Source of the DNA: DASUPK01 sp963728875
GTDB lineage: Bacteria > Actinomycetota > Thermoleophilia > Solirubrobacterales > 70-9
NCBI GenBank assembly: GCA_963728875.1
Contig: CAVSLJ010000001.1
Span: 372,001-436,000 of the forward strand
Direction: 5' to 3'
Length of the DNA stretch: 64,000 nucleotides
The position numbers and the translations under genes are program-made. The notes under the pieces were generated by a model that worked only from the letters and a program-made list of their open reading frames with translations, was not told the DNA's origin and did not search any database. Positions 1 to 8,792 of the stretch are shown here, in pieces (within the stretch, counting starts at the first letter, position 1; every line of letters begins with the position of its first letter).

Positions 1-113
1 ATCTCCGCGGCGAGCGAACCGAAGTCAGCCGCCACCAGCCAGCCCTCCCGCTCGGTCATGTGAGCACCGGAGCGCTTCAGCACGTCGTCCAGCGGACTGA
101 GCAGCGAGCCCAT
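1..113 (-). CDS. GcvT-like folate-binding protein, N-terminal fragment (runs off the window)
   Basis: Minus-strand reading from the ATG at 113-111 stays open to the window edge. It gives about 37 residues beginning MGSLLSPLDDVLKRSG and continuing through a VAADFGS segment. This resembles the N-terminus of glycine-cleavage T / aminomethyltransferase-like folate proteins, which carry methyl or methylene groups to tetrahydrofolate. Its start lies one base after the stop of the upstream methyltransferase gene (TGA-G-ATG), so the two are probably translated together. Only the first tenth is present, so the family call is tentative. Confidence 0.4.
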   Translation of the reverse strand, partial: MGSLLSPLDDVLKRSGAHMTEREGWLVAADFGSLAAE

Positions 114-114
114 C

Positions 115-1215
115 TCAGCCCCAGACCTCATGGGCGACCTTGCCGAGCAGCTCGAGCTTGGCCTTCTGGTCGTCGAAGGTGACGAGGTTGCCCGGCAGGG
201 TGGAGGCGAATCCGCACTGGGGGCTGAGGGCGAGGCGCTCGAGAGGGATGTGCTGCGAGGCCTCCTCGATCCGCGCCTTGAGCTGATCGGCGTCCTCGAG
301 CTCCGGCTCCTTCGTGGTGATCAGTCCGAGCACCACGGTCTTGCCATCCGGGACGAACCGGAGCGGCTCGAAGGTCCCGGCCCGCGGCGAGTCGTACTCG
401 GCGAAGATCCGATCGCACTCCAGGTCGTTGAAGAGCTGCTCGGCGATCGCGTCGTAGCCGCCCTCCACCGACCACATCGACCGGTGGTTGCCGCGACAGA
501 GATGGACCGCCCAGGTGACGTCGGGGAAGGCCCGGATCAGCTGGTTGTCGCGCTCGATCATCTGGCCGAGCCAGGTTTCGGTGTCGAGCCCGAGGTTCCG
601 CAGGTTCTCCTGCCCTTCCTCGCTCACCAGATGCGTGTACCGCGGCGAGTCGAGCTGGAAGTAGTCGCAGCCGGCCTCGATCGTCTCGCCGACGATCTGC
701 TTCATCAGCTCGATCACCTCGTCCATGTAGGCCTCGCGGTCCGGATAGACCTTGTCCGAGTAGCCGGGGACCCAGAGCACGCTGGCGTAGGTCATCCCGG
801 CCAGGGTCGCCTTCGCCGGCCGGTCGGTGTTGGCGCTGACGAACCTGTATTCCTCGAGCGGGAGGTTGTGGCGGATCCCGAGCTTCTCGGTGACGGCGGG
901 CAGCTTCGGCGGGGGCCCCTCCGGCTTGTCGGCAGAGCCGTGGAACATCACGGGCGCGGGGACCTCGGGGTTGTATCCGGAGAGGCTGTCGGTGAGCGGA
1001 TCGAACCAGAAGCGGCGACGCACCTCACCGTCGGTCAGCACCTCGATGCCCGCATCCTCCTGCAGGGCGATATTCCGCTTGCCCTCGTCCGCTTGCAGTG
1101 CCTCGAGCTGCTTGGGATCGATTTCACCCCGCTCGTCCTGCTCCATCGCCTGCTTGAGCTCGTCGTGGCGAAGCAGGCTGCCGACGACCTCACAGTGAAA
1201 TCCGTTGCTCGACAT
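115..1215 (-). CDS. MetE C-terminal-domain-like (cobalamin-independent) methyltransferase
   Basis: 366 residues matching the catalytic barrel of cobalamin-independent methionine synthase, without the N-terminal half of full-length MetE. The zinc site of the family is readable: H-x-C in VHLCRGN (about residue 240), Glu in the EYDSPR segment and a final Cys in SPQCGFA. Family members transfer methyl groups from folates or use thiols such as coenzyme M as acceptor; the substrate here is unknown. A strong GGAGAGGAGG lies just upstream of the ATG. It precedes the GcvT-like gene, so a C1-handling pair is likely. Its position beside an aromatic-demethylation island suggests a role in methyl disposal (inference). 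Confidence 0.75.
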   Translation of the reverse strand: MSSNGFHCEVVGSLLRHDELKQAMEQDERGEIDPKQLEALQADEGKRNIALQEDAGIEVLTDGEVRRRFWFDPLTDSLSGYNPEVPAPVMFHGSADKPEGPPPKLPAVTEKLGIRHNLPLEEYRFVSANTDRPAKATLAGMTYASVLWVPGYSDKVYPDREAYMDEVIELMKQIVGETIEAGCDYFQLDSPRYTHLVSEEGQENLRNLGLDTETWLGQMIERDNQLIRAFPDVTWAVHLCRGNHRSMWSVEGGYDAIAEQLFNDLECDRIFAEYDSPRAGTFEPLRFVPDGKTVVLGLITTKEPELEDADQLKARIEEASQHIPLERLALSPQCGFASTLPGNLVTFDDQKAKLELLGKVAHEVWG

Positions 1216-1235
1216 CCGGTGCCCTCCTCTCCTAG

Positions 1236-2000
1236 TCAGTCCTTCGAGTGATCGGCAAGGTTGATCAGCGACGCGCCGGGGATCTGGTCCAGCACGTGGC
1301 GGTTGTCAAGGAAGACCTCCAGGTTCCGGAGGGCGACGCGCGCATGCTCGCGCGCGAGCGCCTCGGCGCGAACCCCTTCGCGGCGTTCGATCGCGTCGAT
1401 CAGGCCGCGGTGGTGCTCCTGCGCGATCACCAGGATCTCCCGCGACTCGGGGAGCTCGGCCTGCCCCTGGACCAGCGCGCTGGGGGAGGCGAAGGGAAGC
1501 GCGAGGATCCGCTCGAGCGCCCGGTCGAGGATGGGGCTGTCGGCGGCCTCCAGGAGCACCGCGTGGAAGGCGCGGTTGCACTCCACATATGCCCAGAAGG
1601 AATCGACGTCGGAGCTGTGGACGAGCGGGTCCATCTCCGCGCTCAGGCTCTTCATCCGATCGAGCTGGTCGTTCGTCGCTCCCCGCTCCGCCGCGAATCG
1701 CACAGCCGTTCCCTCGAGCACCCCGCGGAGCTCGATCGCGTCGTGGATCTCGGCCATCGTGAACTCCCGGACGGCGTAGCCGCCACCCTCGAGGATCTCC
1801 AGGAGCCCCTCGTGCTCGAGGTTCGCGAGCGCCAGCCGCAGTGGGGTGCGTGAGACTCCGAGCCGCTCAACCAGGGGCAGCTCGGACATCCGCGTGCCCG
1901 GCGGGAACTCGCCGCTGAGCAGCAGGTCGCGGAGGCTGAGCAGGGCCCGCGTCGTCTGCGAGGTGGGCTCGCCGTCTCTGTATGCAGGATCGCTGTTCAT
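1236..2000 (-). CDS. GntR-family (FCD subfamily) transcriptional regulator
   Basis: 254 residues from the ATG at 2000. An N-terminal winged helix-turn-helix (TRMSELPLVERLGVSRTPLR, roughly residues 30-55) is followed by an all-helical FCD ligand-binding domain with the usual D-x3-R start (DAIELRGVLE) and the metal-binding histidine region (NRAFHAVL, EHHRGLIDAI). FCD regulators usually sense organic acids or sugar acids and repress neighbouring catabolic genes. The gene is divergent from the aldehyde dehydrogenase. Two TGTATGCA/TGCATACA sites flank its start, one of them inside its own codons 5-7, which fits autoregulation. An upstream in-frame GTG start cannot be excluded. Confidence 0.88.
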   Translation of the reverse strand: MNSDPAYRDGEPTSQTTRALLSLRDLLLSGEFPPGTRMSELPLVERLGVSRTPLRLALANLEHEGLLEILEGGGYAVREFTMAEIHDAIELRGVLEGTAVRFAAERGATNDQLDRMKSLSAEMDPLVHSSDVDSFWAYVECNRAFHAVLLEAADSPILDRALERILALPFASPSALVQGQAELPESREILVIAQEHHRGLIDAIERREGVRAEALAREHARVALRNLEVFLDNRHVLDQIPGASLINLADHSKD

Positions 2001-2061
2001 CGCCCTCACAGCGCGAGCTCCCTCGCGTCGACTAGTGTCCACTCCTCTCCTGTTGCATACA
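1979..2061. promoter_or_regulatory. Paired GntR-type operator, sites 75 bp apart
   Basis: TGTATGCA at 1979-1986 and its exact reverse complement TGCATACA at 2054-2061, both followed by AGGAT. Their centres are 75.0 bp apart. They sit at the 5' end of the gntR gene and in the divergent region before the aldehyde dehydrogenase (start 2133). The same core in perfectly palindromic form occurs twice, again 75 bp apart, at 43664-43746. Binding by the adjacent FCD regulator is inferred. Confidence 0.5.
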
Positions 2062-2132
2062 GGATTGCGGTGAGGCAAGATACACACGAAGCGCGGGGAG
2101 CGCCAGAGCAGGCACTCAGAGAGGAGAAGGCG

Positions 2133-3620
2133 ATGGAGGTTGCGACGCAGACCGAGGTCCGGACGGGAACCCTGATCACGGACGAGATTCTCGACGGAAA
2201 GATCTACAGCGGTGGCTGGCAGCAGACGAGCGAGCGGCTCGAGGTGCACAACCCCGCGACCGACGAACATCTGGCCTCGGTCGGCAGCGCGGCCCGGGAC
2301 GACGTGCTGAAGGCTTCGAAGCTGGCAGCCGAGGCGCAGCCCGCGTGGGCGGCGACCCCGGGGCCGGAGCGGGCGGCGATCCTGAACGCCACGGCCGACG
2401 CGCTGGAGAGCGCGCACGAGGAGATCGAGTGGTGGCTCGTCCACGAGGGCGGTGGCGTCCCCCAGAAGGCGGCCTTCGAGGTCGGCGAGGCGGCGAAGGA
2501 GCTCCGGGCAGCCGGCGCTCTCACCGCCGCGCCCATCGGCGAGGTGCTCCCGAACGAGCAGGGCCGGCTCAGCATGGCCAAGCGCCTCCCCGTCGGAGTG
2601 GTCGGCGTGATCTCGCCATGGAACTTCCCGATGATCCTCGCTATGCGCTCGGTGGCGCCGGCGCTGGCGCTCGGCAACACCGTGCTGCTCAAGTGCGACC
2701 CCCACACCCCGGTCTCCGGGGGACTGGTCTTCGCCCGCGCCTTCGAGGAGGCCGGGATGCCGGAGAACGTCTTCCAGGTCCTGCCCGGCGGAGTCGAGCC
2801 GGGTGAGGCGATCTGCGAGGCGCCCGAGGTTCGGATGGTGTCCTTCACCGGCTCAACCCGCGCGGGCCGCGCGGTCGGCGCGCTCGCCGGCGGCAACCTG
2901 AAGCGGGTGGCGCTGGAGCTCGGCGGCAAGAGCTCCTTCATCGTCCTCGACGACGCTGACATCGAGAAGGCGACTTCATGCGGCTCGTTCGGGACCTTCT
3001 TCCACCAGGGCCAGATCTGCATGGCCTCCGGGCGGCACCTCGTGCACGAGTCGGTGGCGGACGAGTACATCTCCAAGCTCGCCGAGCGGGCGGCGCGGCT
3101 CCCCGTCGGGGACCCGGGCAAGGAGGAGGTCGCCCTGGGGCCGATCATCAACCGGCGCCAGATCGACCGCGTCCAGGAGATCGTCGATGATGCCGTCAAG
3201 GCCGGGGCCGACCTGAAGGCCGGCGGCAAGGGCGATCCGCCCTTCTTCCCCCCGACGGTCCTCGCCAACATGAGCCGGGACATGCGCGCCTGGAACGAGG
3301 AGATCTTCGGGCCGGTCGCGCCGGTGATGACCTTCTCGGACGAGGACGAGGCCGTCGCGATCGCCAACGACACCGAGTACGGGCTCTCCGGCGCGGTCTA
3401 CACGTCCTCGCACGAGCGCGGACGTGAGCTGGCCGACAGGCTCGACACCGGGCTGGTCCACATCATGGACTCGACCGTCTACGACGATCCGCTGGCGCCG
3501 TTCGGCGGCCGCGGAGCGTCAGGCAACGGGGGTCGATTCGGCGGCCACTTCAGCGTCGAGGAGTTCACGGAGGTTCGCTGGATCACCGAGCAGCCAGAGC
3601 CCGCCAGCTACCCCTTCTAA
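2133..3620 (+). CDS. Aldehyde dehydrogenase (NAD(P)+-dependent)
   Basis: 495 residues from the ATG at 2133, preceded by GAGGAGAAGG. It oxidises an aldehyde to the carboxylic acid with NAD(P)+ in the cytoplasm. Family landmarks are all present: Rossmann segment with SPWNFP, VSFTGSTRAGR, the general-base glutamate in LELGGK, the catalytic Cys296 in GQICMASGR and the EEIFGPV block. The ending GASGNGGRFGG is like benzaldehyde/vanillin-type dehydrogenases. Being divergent from the GntR gene and followed within 10 bases by the MaoC gene, it probably opens the plus-strand catabolic operon. The aromatic-aldehyde substrate is inferred from context only. Confidence 0.9.
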   Translation: MEVATQTEVRTGTLITDEILDGKIYSGGWQQTSERLEVHNPATDEHLASVGSAARDDVLKASKLAAEAQPAWAATPGPERAAILNATADALESAHEEIEWWLVHEGGGVPQKAAFEVGEAAKELRAAGALTAAPIGEVLPNEQGRLSMAKRLPVGVVGVISPWNFPMILAMRSVAPALALGNTVLLKCDPHTPVSGGLVFARAFEEAGMPENVFQVLPGGVEPGEAICEAPEVRMVSFTGSTRAGRAVGALAGGNLKRVALELGGKSSFIVLDDADIEKATSCGSFGTFFHQGQICMASGRHLVHESVADEYISKLAERAARLPVGDPGKEEVALGPIINRRQIDRVQEIVDDAVKAGADLKAGGKGDPPFFPPTVLANMSRDMRAWNEEIFGPVAPVMTFSDEDEAVAIANDTEYGLSGAVYTSSHERGRELADRLDTGLVHIMDSTVYDDPLAPFGGRGASGNGGRFGGHFSVEEFTEVRWITEQPEPASYPF

Positions 3621-3628
3621 TAGAGAGG

Positions 3629-4480
3629 GTGCACTTCGAACTCGAAGCGCTCGGCAGCTGGACCGAGGAGCGCGTCACGCCGGCCACCGAGGAGGCCATC
3701 TCCGCCTACGCGCGGGCGACGGACGACGAGGCGGCGCTGGCGCTCGGCGGCCGGGTGGCGCCGCCGGTATACGCGATCGTCCCGGTCTGGGAGGTCCTCC
3801 AGGAGGCGGCGCGAAGGATGGCCCCGGAGGAGGCCCGCAAGCAGGTGGTGCACGGCGATCAGGACATCCTGATCTCGGTGCCGATCGAGGCCGGGATGGA
3901 GCTGCACGCCCGGGCGGCGGCCGTCGGCGTCCATCCGAAGGAGTCGGGGACGACCGTGATCCTGAAGACGGAGACCCGGGACGAGGACGGGAGGCTGCTC
4001 AACGAACAGTACGTGACCGAGTTCTACCGCGGAATCGTCGGGGACGAAGCAGGCGGCGAGCCGGCGCCCGATCACCGGATGCCGAAGGAGCTCGCCGAGT
4101 CGGACCCGGCCGCCGAGGTCTCATTTCCGCTGGCCGATGACATCACCTCGCGCTACTCGGAGGCCTCCGGCGATCGCAATCAGATCCACCTCGATCCGGA
4201 GTTCGCCAAGGCGGCGGGACTGCCGGGGATCATCGTCCACGGCCTCTGCATGATGGCCTTCGCAGGCCGGGCGGTGCTCTCCTCGCGGGGCGACGAGAGT
4301 CCCGCCGACGTTCGCCGCCTCGCCGTGCGGTTCTCCCGCCCGGTCCAGCCGGGCGACCGGCTCACCACCCGGGTCTGGAACGGGGATGGAGGATCCGTCC
4401 GGTTCGAGACGCTCGACGGCTCGGGGGCCACCGTCCTCCGGGACGGGCTGGCCGAGCTCGGCGAGGACGGTCAGCCGTGA
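3629..4480 (+). CDS. MaoC-like double hot-dog hydratase/dehydratase
   Basis: 283 residues made of two hot-dog-fold halves. The second half (about residues 165-270) holds the hydratase motif: YSEASGDRNQIHLDPEFA with the catalytic Asp and His, then GIIVHGLCMM. The first half is degenerate, as in fungal/actinobacterial two-domain MaoC proteins, which hydrate enoyl-CoA esters. Start is GTG at 3629, nine bases after the ALDH stop; the purine-rich AGAGAGG directly abuts it, so a slightly later start is possible. The last four bases overlap the next gene (GTGA), indicating translational coupling. The acyl substrate is unknown. Confidence 0.8.
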   Translation: MHFELEALGSWTEERVTPATEEAISAYARATDDEAALALGGRVAPPVYAIVPVWEVLQEAARRMAPEEARKQVVHGDQDILISVPIEAGMELHARAAAVGVHPKESGTTVILKTETRDEDGRLLNEQYVTEFYRGIVGDEAGGEPAPDHRMPKELAESDPAAEVSFPLADDITSRYSEASGDRNQIHLDPEFAKAAGLPGIIVHGLCMMAFAGRAVLSSRGDESPADVRRLAVRFSRPVQPGDRLTTRVWNGDGGSVRFETLDGSGATVLRDGLAELGEDGQP

Positions 4481-5346
4481 TCGATCTCGCCGCGGTCAAG
4501 GCGATCGACGTCCACACACACGTCGAGGTCTCCCGCGACGGACACGACCCGATCCCGCCGGAGCTCCGGCAGGCGTCGCAGAAGTACTTCCGCGACGGCG
4601 GCGGCACGCCGACGATCGACGACGTCGGCAGCTACTACCGCGATCTGGGGATGGCGGCCGTCGTCTTCACGGTCGACTGGGAGTCGCAGTCGGGGCGCCC
4701 CCCCGTGCCGAACGAGGAGGTGCTGGAGGGCGCCGCGGAGTTCCCGGATGTCCTGATCCCGTTCGCGAGCGTCGACCCGTCGAGGCCGGACGCGGTCGAG
4801 CGAGCCCGCCGGCTGATCGCGGACCACGACGTCCGCGGCTTCAAGTTCCACCCGAACCTCCAGGCGTTCTTCCCCAACGACCGGGCCGCCTACCCCCTAT
4901 ATGAGGTGATCGCCGAGGCGGGGGTTCCCGCGCTCTTTCACACCGGACACAGCGGCATCGGCTCGGGCCTCCCGGGCGGCGGCGGCATCAGGCTCAAGTA
5001 CTCGAACCCGATCTACGTCGACGACGTCGCGGCCGACTTCCCTGAGCTGCGGATCGTCCTCGCCCACCCCTCCTTCCCCTGGCAGGACGAGGCGCTTTCG
5101 ATCGCGATGCACAAGCCGGAGGTCTACATCGACCTCTCCGGCTGGTCGCCCAAGTACTTCCCGCCCCAGCTCGTGCGCTACGCGAACACGCTGCTCAAGA
5201 GGCAGGTTTTGTTCGGCTCGGACTTCCCGATGATCACGCCGGAGCGCTGGCTCGGCGACTTCGAGCGCCTCGAGATCGACGACGCGGTGAGGCCGCTGAT
5301 TCTCAAGGAAAACGCCTCCCGATTGCTCGGATTGAGCTCAAATTAG
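4477..5346 (+). CDS. Amidohydrolase-2 family TIM-barrel hydrolase/decarboxylase
   Basis: 289 residues. The start-of-barrel metal motif D-x-H-x-H (IDVHTHVE) is at about residue 10, followed by GFKFHPN, FHTGHSG, LAHPSFPW and the closing metal Asp in LFGSDFPM. This is the ACMSD / gamma-resorcylate-decarboxylase / oxalomesaconate-hydratase branch of the superfamily. Members decarboxylate or hydrate ring-cleavage or aromatic acids using one divalent metal. It overlaps the MaoC stop by four bases, so it is the last gene of the ALDH-MaoC set before the livJ promoter. The exact reaction cannot be assigned. Confidence 0.8.
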   Translation: MIDLAAVKAIDVHTHVEVSRDGHDPIPPELRQASQKYFRDGGGTPTIDDVGSYYRDLGMAAVVFTVDWESQSGRPPVPNEEVLEGAAEFPDVLIPFASVDPSRPDAVERARRLIADHDVRGFKFHPNLQAFFPNDRAAYPLYEVIAEAGVPALFHTGHSGIGSGLPGGGGIRLKYSNPIYVDDVAADFPELRIVLAHPSFPWQDEALSIAMHKPEVYIDLSGWSPKYFPPQLVRYANTLLKRQVLFGSDFPMITPERWLGDFERLEIDDAVRPLILKENASRLLGLSSN

Positions 5347-5353
5347 GCGCTGT

Positions 5354-5389
5354 GAAACAAACCAAACGCAATGACTTTTTTGGTATAGG
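5354..5389 (+). promoter_or_regulatory. Promoter with bipartite motif upstream of the ABC transporter operon
   Basis: GAAACAAACCAA (5354-5365), six variable bases, TGACTTT (5372-5378), then a -10-like TATAGG at 5384-5389. No good -35 is spaced from it, so an activator or alternative sigma factor may act here. The AT-rich stretch stands out in the GC-rich surroundings. The same 19 fixed bases with the same 6-base gap occur on the minus strand at 40858-40882, and a degenerate copy is at 16713-16737. Confidence 0.5.
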
Positions 5390-5445
5390 ATCACGCCAGG
5401 ATCGCCGGAACCGACCGGCGGCCGGTAACAGAGGAGGAGAGATCG

Positions 5446-6783
5446 GTGAAGAGGTACTTCGGCTCGAAGAGAGGACGATCCGTAACCACGCTTGTCGTGG
5501 TCGCGGCAGGCCTGTCGTTGGTCGTCGCCGCCTGCGGCGGCAGCGGTAACAAGAGCGAGAACAGTGGATCAGTCGTAGACAATCCAAAGTGCGGCAACGG
5601 CAACGGCCAGAAGCCAACCGGTAGTCCGATCAAGATCGGGGCGATCGCCACGAAGCAGCCCGGTACGGACTTCACCGATGGCGAGAACGCTGCCAAGGCG
5701 TACTTCGACTGCGTCAACGCCAACGGCGGTGTGAACGGTCACCCGATTCAGTACATCGCGGAGACCGAGCAGACCGACCCGGCGCAGAATGCGGCGCTGG
5801 CGAAGAAGCTGGTCGAGACGGATGGGGTCGTCGGCATGGCCGGCGGATTCAGCCTGATCGAGTGCGACGTCAACCACGGCTACTACGAGCAGAAGGGCAT
5901 TGCGGTGCTGAACGCCGGAATCGCTCCGTCGTGCTGGTCGACGCCGAACAGCGCTCCCGTGAACATGGGCCCGCGCTACAGCTCGGACGGCGCAACGCAG
6001 GCCGTGATCAGACAGGACGTCGACAAGATCGCGTTCGACCAGTCGAACGTCCCGGGCACCGGCTACATCGCCGCCGGCCCGAAGATCGTCGCCGACGCGG
6101 CTGGCGTGCCGATCAGCGAGTCGACCGACAACGTGCCGATTCAGGACGCGAACTCGGTCGCGGTGCGCTTGACCCAGGAAGCTGGCCCCAATGGAGGCGT
6201 GATCCTCAACTTCACGCCGCCCGAGGCGCTGAAGATCCTCCAGGCCGCCCAGAACCAGGGCCTCGAGGACAGCGTCAAGGCGTGGGGCTGCTCAACGCCG
6301 TGCAACACCGATTTCCTGGCGCAGGCGCTGGGGACGAAGTGGGACGGCAAGCTGCTCGTCAACGCCGAGCTCAACGTGACCGATTTCGACGGTCCCGACT
6401 CAGAGCTCTATCGCTCGGTCATGAAGAAGTACGGCCAAGCGGTGACCGGCGGTCTGGGCTCCTTCAGCCAGATGGGTTACCTGATGGGCGAGTTCATGAC
6501 CAACGCCCTGGAGACGGTCAATGGTGACTACACGTTGCAGAGCGTGAACCAGGCGGTGTTCAACCTGAAGGACCAGAAGACGGACATCCTGTGCCGGCCC
6601 TGGTACTTCGGGCAGAACGCGCCGCTGCACATCCCGAACAATGTCGACTGGACCACCACGCCGGACAACGGCAAGATGGTCATCAAGGAGGATTGCTTCG
6701 ATATCAGCGGCGACGAGCCGGATATCGCGAAGGTCCGCCAGATCGAGCAGGCGGATCCGAGCCTGACCGGCGGAGCAGGTTGA
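5446..6783 (+). CDS. ABC transporter substrate-binding lipoprotein (branched-chain amino acid/aromatic type)
   Basis: 445 residues with a lipoprotein signal: positively charged start, hydrophobic run and lipobox VAAC with Cys30, then a Gly/Ser/Asn linker. The mature part is the type-I periplasmic-binding fold of the LivJ/HAAT family (IKIGAIATKQPG, NGGVNGHPI, GVVGMAGG). It would capture the solute outside the membrane and deliver it to the permeases below. GTG start at 5446, with GAGGAGAG about ten bases upstream. LivJ-like binders often carry aromatic acids in catabolic clusters, so an aromatic ligand is likely here (inference). Confidence 0.88.
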   Translation: MKRYFGSKRGRSVTTLVVVAAGLSLVVAACGGSGNKSENSGSVVDNPKCGNGNGQKPTGSPIKIGAIATKQPGTDFTDGENAAKAYFDCVNANGGVNGHPIQYIAETEQTDPAQNAALAKKLVETDGVVGMAGGFSLIECDVNHGYYEQKGIAVLNAGIAPSCWSTPNSAPVNMGPRYSSDGATQAVIRQDVDKIAFDQSNVPGTGYIAAGPKIVADAAGVPISESTDNVPIQDANSVAVRLTQEAGPNGGVILNFTPPEALKILQAAQNQGLEDSVKAWGCSTPCNTDFLAQALGTKWDGKLLVNAELNVTDFDGPDSELYRSVMKKYGQAVTGGLGSFSQMGYLMGEFMTNALETVNGDYTLQSVNQAVFNLKDQKTDILCRPWYFGQNAPLHIPNNVDWTTTPDNGKMVIKEDCFDISGDEPDIAKVRQIEQADPSLTGGAG

Positions 6784-6805
6784 TCAGGGGGCTGTGAGTC
6801 AGTAA

Positions 6806-7708
6806 ATGCCCAGCTGGGACGACTTTCAGCCCTTCATCGTCACCGGCCTGGCCCTCGGCGGGGTGTACGCCCTGTCGGGGGCCGGGATGGTGGTTCTCTA
6901 CAGGACCACAGGGGTGTTGAACCTGGCCTTCGGCGCGGTCGGGGCGATGGGCGCCCTGATCTCGTGGGACCTCATCAACAACTCACTGTGGCCTGAATGG
7001 CCCTCATACGGGGTCGCGGTCCTCTTCTGTGCCGCGGTGACGCTCGCCTATGGCGTCGTCCTGGGGCCGGCCCTCGCCAAGCGCGACGCGCTGGTGAAGG
7101 CGACCGCGACGCTGGGGCTGGCGTTGATCCTGCTCGGCACGATGTCGTGGATCTGGAGCGACAAGGCCCGCTCGCAGGTGCTGCCGACGTCGACCCACGC
7201 CTTCGACGTAGGCACTGTGGCTGTCACGTGGACCCAGGTGATCGCCTTCGGCCTCGGAGTGTTCGTCGTCTTCGGGACGGCTGCATTCCTCAAGTACACG
7301 AATCTGGGTACCGCGATGCGGGGGCTCGCGAACGATCGCGAGATCACCGCGACGTTGGGAGTGCCGGTGAGATGGGTGGAGGCGCAGGCCTGGCTCGTCT
7401 CCGGATTGCTCTCCGGGATCTCGGGCCTGCTGCTCTCTGATCTGGTCGGGCTCGACGCCGTCAGCCTGACCTTCCTGGTGATCTCATCGCTGGCGGCCGC
7501 GCTGATCGCCCGGCTGCGGTCGCTGATCATCACATTCTTCGCTGCGCTCGTCGTCGGGCTGGTCAGCGCCCTGGCGACGCCGATCACTTCGATCGCCGAG
7601 TACCGAAACATGGCGCCGTTCGTGCTCGCCACGGTCGCGCTGCTGGTGATCTCACGCAAGCGCGAGATCTCGTTCACCGGAACCGGGCTTGGCAATGGGC
7701 GAGGCTGA
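6806..7708 (+). CDS. livH: ABC transporter permease, LivH type
   Basis: 300 residues with about eight hydrophobic segments. The N-terminal FIVTGLALGGVYALSGAGMV and YRTTGVLNLAFG blocks are typical of branched-chain amino-acid permease LivH. It forms half of the membrane channel with the following LivM. ATG at 6806 lies 22 bases after the binding-protein stop, with only a weak ribosome site. The C-terminus overlaps the next gene, so the subunits are probably co-translated. The gene symbol is by family; the solute is not known. Confidence 0.88.
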   Translation: MPSWDDFQPFIVTGLALGGVYALSGAGMVVLYRTTGVLNLAFGAVGAMGALISWDLINNSLWPEWPSYGVAVLFCAAVTLAYGVVLGPALAKRDALVKATATLGLALILLGTMSWIWSDKARSQVLPTSTHAFDVGTVAVTWTQVIAFGLGVFVVFGTAAFLKYTNLGTAMRGLANDREITATLGVPVRWVEAQAWLVSGLLSGISGLLLSDLVGLDAVSLTFLVISSLAAALIARLRSLIITFFAALVVGLVSALATPITSIAEYRNMAPFVLATVALLVISRKREISFTGTGLGNGRG

Positions 7709-8792
7709 GGCCCCCACCAGCGGCTTCTCGGATCGGGCCCTGGGGCCGATCAAGCGCCTCGAGACGGGCGAGCGGATCAGGATCGCGGTGATCGCGGTGC
7801 TGCTCGCCTTCGTGCTGCTTCTGCTGCCGTCCATGCTGAGCGCCTATTGGGTCGACGTCTCCACCAGCGTCGTCATCTACATCATCGTCGCCCTCGGGCT
7901 CGGCCTGTTGATGGGCCGGGTCGGCCTCGTCTCCCTCGGACAGGTGGCCGTCCTCGCGCTCGGCGCCTGGGTCGGCGCACGGCTGCTTTTCGCCACCGGG
8001 CTCCCATTCCCGGTCGTGACGATCATGACCGGGCTGATCACCATGTTCCTCGGGTCGCTGATCGGCCTGCCCGCGCTCCGGGTGAGCGGCCTCTACCTGG
8101 CACTGATCACCCTGATGCTCGCCGGAGCGATCACGGTGGTGATCGCGGCGACGGACTTCCCGAACGGCGGCGGCGGCTTCCTCGGCCACACCGACGCGAC
8201 CACGGGCGCCCAGGAGATACGGCGGCCGAGCATCGCCACGGGGGAGCACGCCTTCTTCCGCTACTGCGTGATTTGGGCGGTTTTGATGTTCGGGCTGGCC
8301 CTCTGGCACGTACGGGGCAAGCCCGGCCGGGCCTGGGCGACGATTCGTCAGTCAGAGCCTGCCGCGCTCGCCGCCGGCATCAACATCAGCCTCTACAAGA
8401 TGTGGGCCTTCGCGCTCGCGTCCTTCATGACGGGGGTCGCTGGGGCGCTGCTCGCAGGCAGCTCGGGCACCCTCTACAACCTCACCTTCCCCACCCAGGA
8501 CTCCATCATCCTGCTCGCAGTCGTCCTGATGGGCGGGATCTACAGCCTCTGGGGCGCAGTGGTCGCCGGCATCCTGATCAAGCTCCTGCCGGCGCTGCTC
8601 GACAACTGGGGCCTGCCTCCTGACCTGCTGACGATCCTGTTCGGCATCGGGGTGATCCAGGTGCTGACGACGGCGCCCGCCGGCCTGGTCGAGCAGTTCC
8701 CGAAGGACATGGCGAAGCTGGGGCGCTTGATCTGGCGACTTGTCGGCAGCCCGGGGGCGCGGGCTGCCGGCGGCACGGCGGGGTCGGAATGA
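7695..8792 (+). CDS. livM: ABC transporter permease, LivM type
   Basis: 365 residues from the ATG at 7695 (an in-frame TTG two codons earlier is an alternative). It is a multi-pass membrane protein with the LivM blocks GLGLLMGRVGLVSLGQVA and GLYLALITLMLA, and the EAA-like cytoplasmic loop (IRQSEPAALAAGIN) that contacts the ATPases. It pairs with LivH. It overlaps livH by 14 bases and livG by four (ATGA). Confidence 0.88.
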   Translation: MGEAEAPTSGFSDRALGPIKRLETGERIRIAVIAVLLAFVLLLLPSMLSAYWVDVSTSVVIYIIVALGLGLLMGRVGLVSLGQVAVLALGAWVGARLLFATGLPFPVVTIMTGLITMFLGSLIGLPALRVSGLYLALITLMLAGAITVVIAATDFPNGGGGFLGHTDATTGAQEIRRPSIATGEHAFFRYCVIWAVLMFGLALWHVRGKPGRAWATIRQSEPAALAAGINISLYKMWAFALASFMTGVAGALLAGSSGTLYNLTFPTQDSIILLAVVLMGGIYSLWGAVVAGILIKLLPALLDNWGLPPDLLTILFGIGVIQVLTTAPAGLVEQFPKDMAKLGRLIWRLVGSPGARAAGGTAGSE